From: Acidobacteriota bacterium
GTDB lineage: Bacteria > Acidobacteriota > Terriglobia > Versatilivoradales > Versatilivoraceae
Direction: 5' to 3'
Length of the DNA: 6,473 nucleotides
NCBI GenBank assembly: GCA_028875135.1
Contig: JAPPFQ010000148.1
Location: 1 to 6,473 of the forward strand
Each line of letters opens with the position of its first letter. The stretch's first letter is position 1. The notes under the pieces are model-generated. The model made no database searches. It was not told the DNA's origin and saw only the letters and a list, made by a program, of their open reading frames with translations. Shown here piece by piece: positions 6,305-6,473 of this stretch. The translations under genes and the position numbers were made by a program.

Positions 6305-6332
6305 CTCTCCACACTTCACTCTCCACTCTCCA
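6305..6332 (-). repeat. Heptad tandem array B (four units), inverted to array A
   Basis: On the minus strand, from 6332 down: TGGAGAG, TGGAGAG, TGAAGTG, TGGAGAG, again exactly four units in register, with a broken fifth after them. It shares the unit TGAAGTG with array A in opposite orientation, so TGAAGTGTG (6179-6187) and CACACTTCA (6310-6318) form a 9-bp inverted repeat. The array covers the end of the partial gene on the right and contains its stop codon. Confidence 0.85.
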
Positions 6333-6473
6333 CTGAATTACCGTCGGCCGGAGGATCGGCCGGCAGCATCCGCACGCTGGTTCCGAAGCGCTGATAATCG
6401 GAAAACTCGCCGGTCATCCTCATGTTGAATCCCTTGAGCAGAAAAATCCGGCCGTTCATGGTCATCTCGAACC
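6316..6473 (-). CDS. C-terminal end of an unrecognised protein (N-terminus outside the window)
   Basis: The minus-strand frame entering at 6471 is open for 51 codons and stops at TGA (6318-6316). It reads FEMTMNGRIFLLKG, then FNMRMTGEFSDYQRFGTSV, then RMLPADPPADGNSVESGE. The other two frames on this strand also stop within the segment; this one has the most natural composition, with alternating hydrophobic residues (GRIFLLKGFNMRM) followed by a polar, proline-containing tail, as at the end of a folded domain. I do not recognise the family. The last six residues or so (SVESGE) and the stop are encoded by heptad array B, so the repeat appears to have become the tail of the gene. Codons such as CGG, CTG and GCC fit the neighbours. 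The gene converges on the tsaC operon. Confidence 0.6.
   Translation of the reverse strand, partial: FEMTMNGRIFLLKGFNMRMTGEFSDYQRFGTSVRMLPADPPADGNSVESGE
6344..6363. repeat. Duplicated TCGGCCGG near the end of the partial gene
   Basis: TCGGCCGG occurs at 6344-6351 and again at 6356-6363. Because CGGCCG is its own complement, the two copies can also pair as a 6-bp hairpin in RNA from either strand. On the minus strand they encode the doubled PAD in PADPPAD, about 25 bases before the stop codon. Confidence 0.5.

Overview
The window looks like an ordinary stretch of chromosome from a high-G+C bacterium. It carries housekeeping genes only, with no mobile element, CRISPR array, RNA gene or phage marker that I can see. 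A type III (GlnN) glutamine synthetase, TGAAGTT-type heptad arrays between genes and the general protein character fit Acidobacteriota or a similar environmental lineage. That assignment is an impression and not a proof.

Layout. Positions 1-2079 (minus) hold a GlnN-type glutamine synthetase whose C-terminus runs off the left edge. Positions 2080-2416 hold no convincing gene: this is the leader region of glnN, clearly A+T-richer than the genes around it, with inverted repeats. Positions 2417-4628 (minus) hold a tight two-gene unit, a TrmH/SpoU-family RNA 2'-O-ribose methyltransferase followed after one base by the AAA+ replication-fork protein RarA (MgsA). Positions 4629-4832 are a divergent intergenic region. 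Positions 4833-6108 (plus) hold a second two-gene unit, a TsaC/YrdC-type threonylcarbamoyl-AMP synthase followed after four bases by a membrane-anchored DUF218/YdcF-SanA-like protein. Positions 6109-6315 are a convergent intergenic region, and 6316-6473 (minus) hold the C-terminal end of an unrecognised protein.

Functionally the genes cover nitrogen assimilation (glnN), RNA modification (the TrmH-type methylase and the t6A enzyme TsaC), rescue of stalled replication (rarA) and probably envelope maintenance (ydcF-like). They do not form one pathway. The two gene pairs are most likely co-transcribed, and the methylase and TsaC genes diverge from a shared 204-base region.

I did not find a previously undescribed system. 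The best leads for a second look are small: two four-unit heptad arrays facing each other between convergent genes, one supplying the stop codon of its gene; a likely leaderless promoter at tsaC; and the structured, A+T-richer glnN leader.
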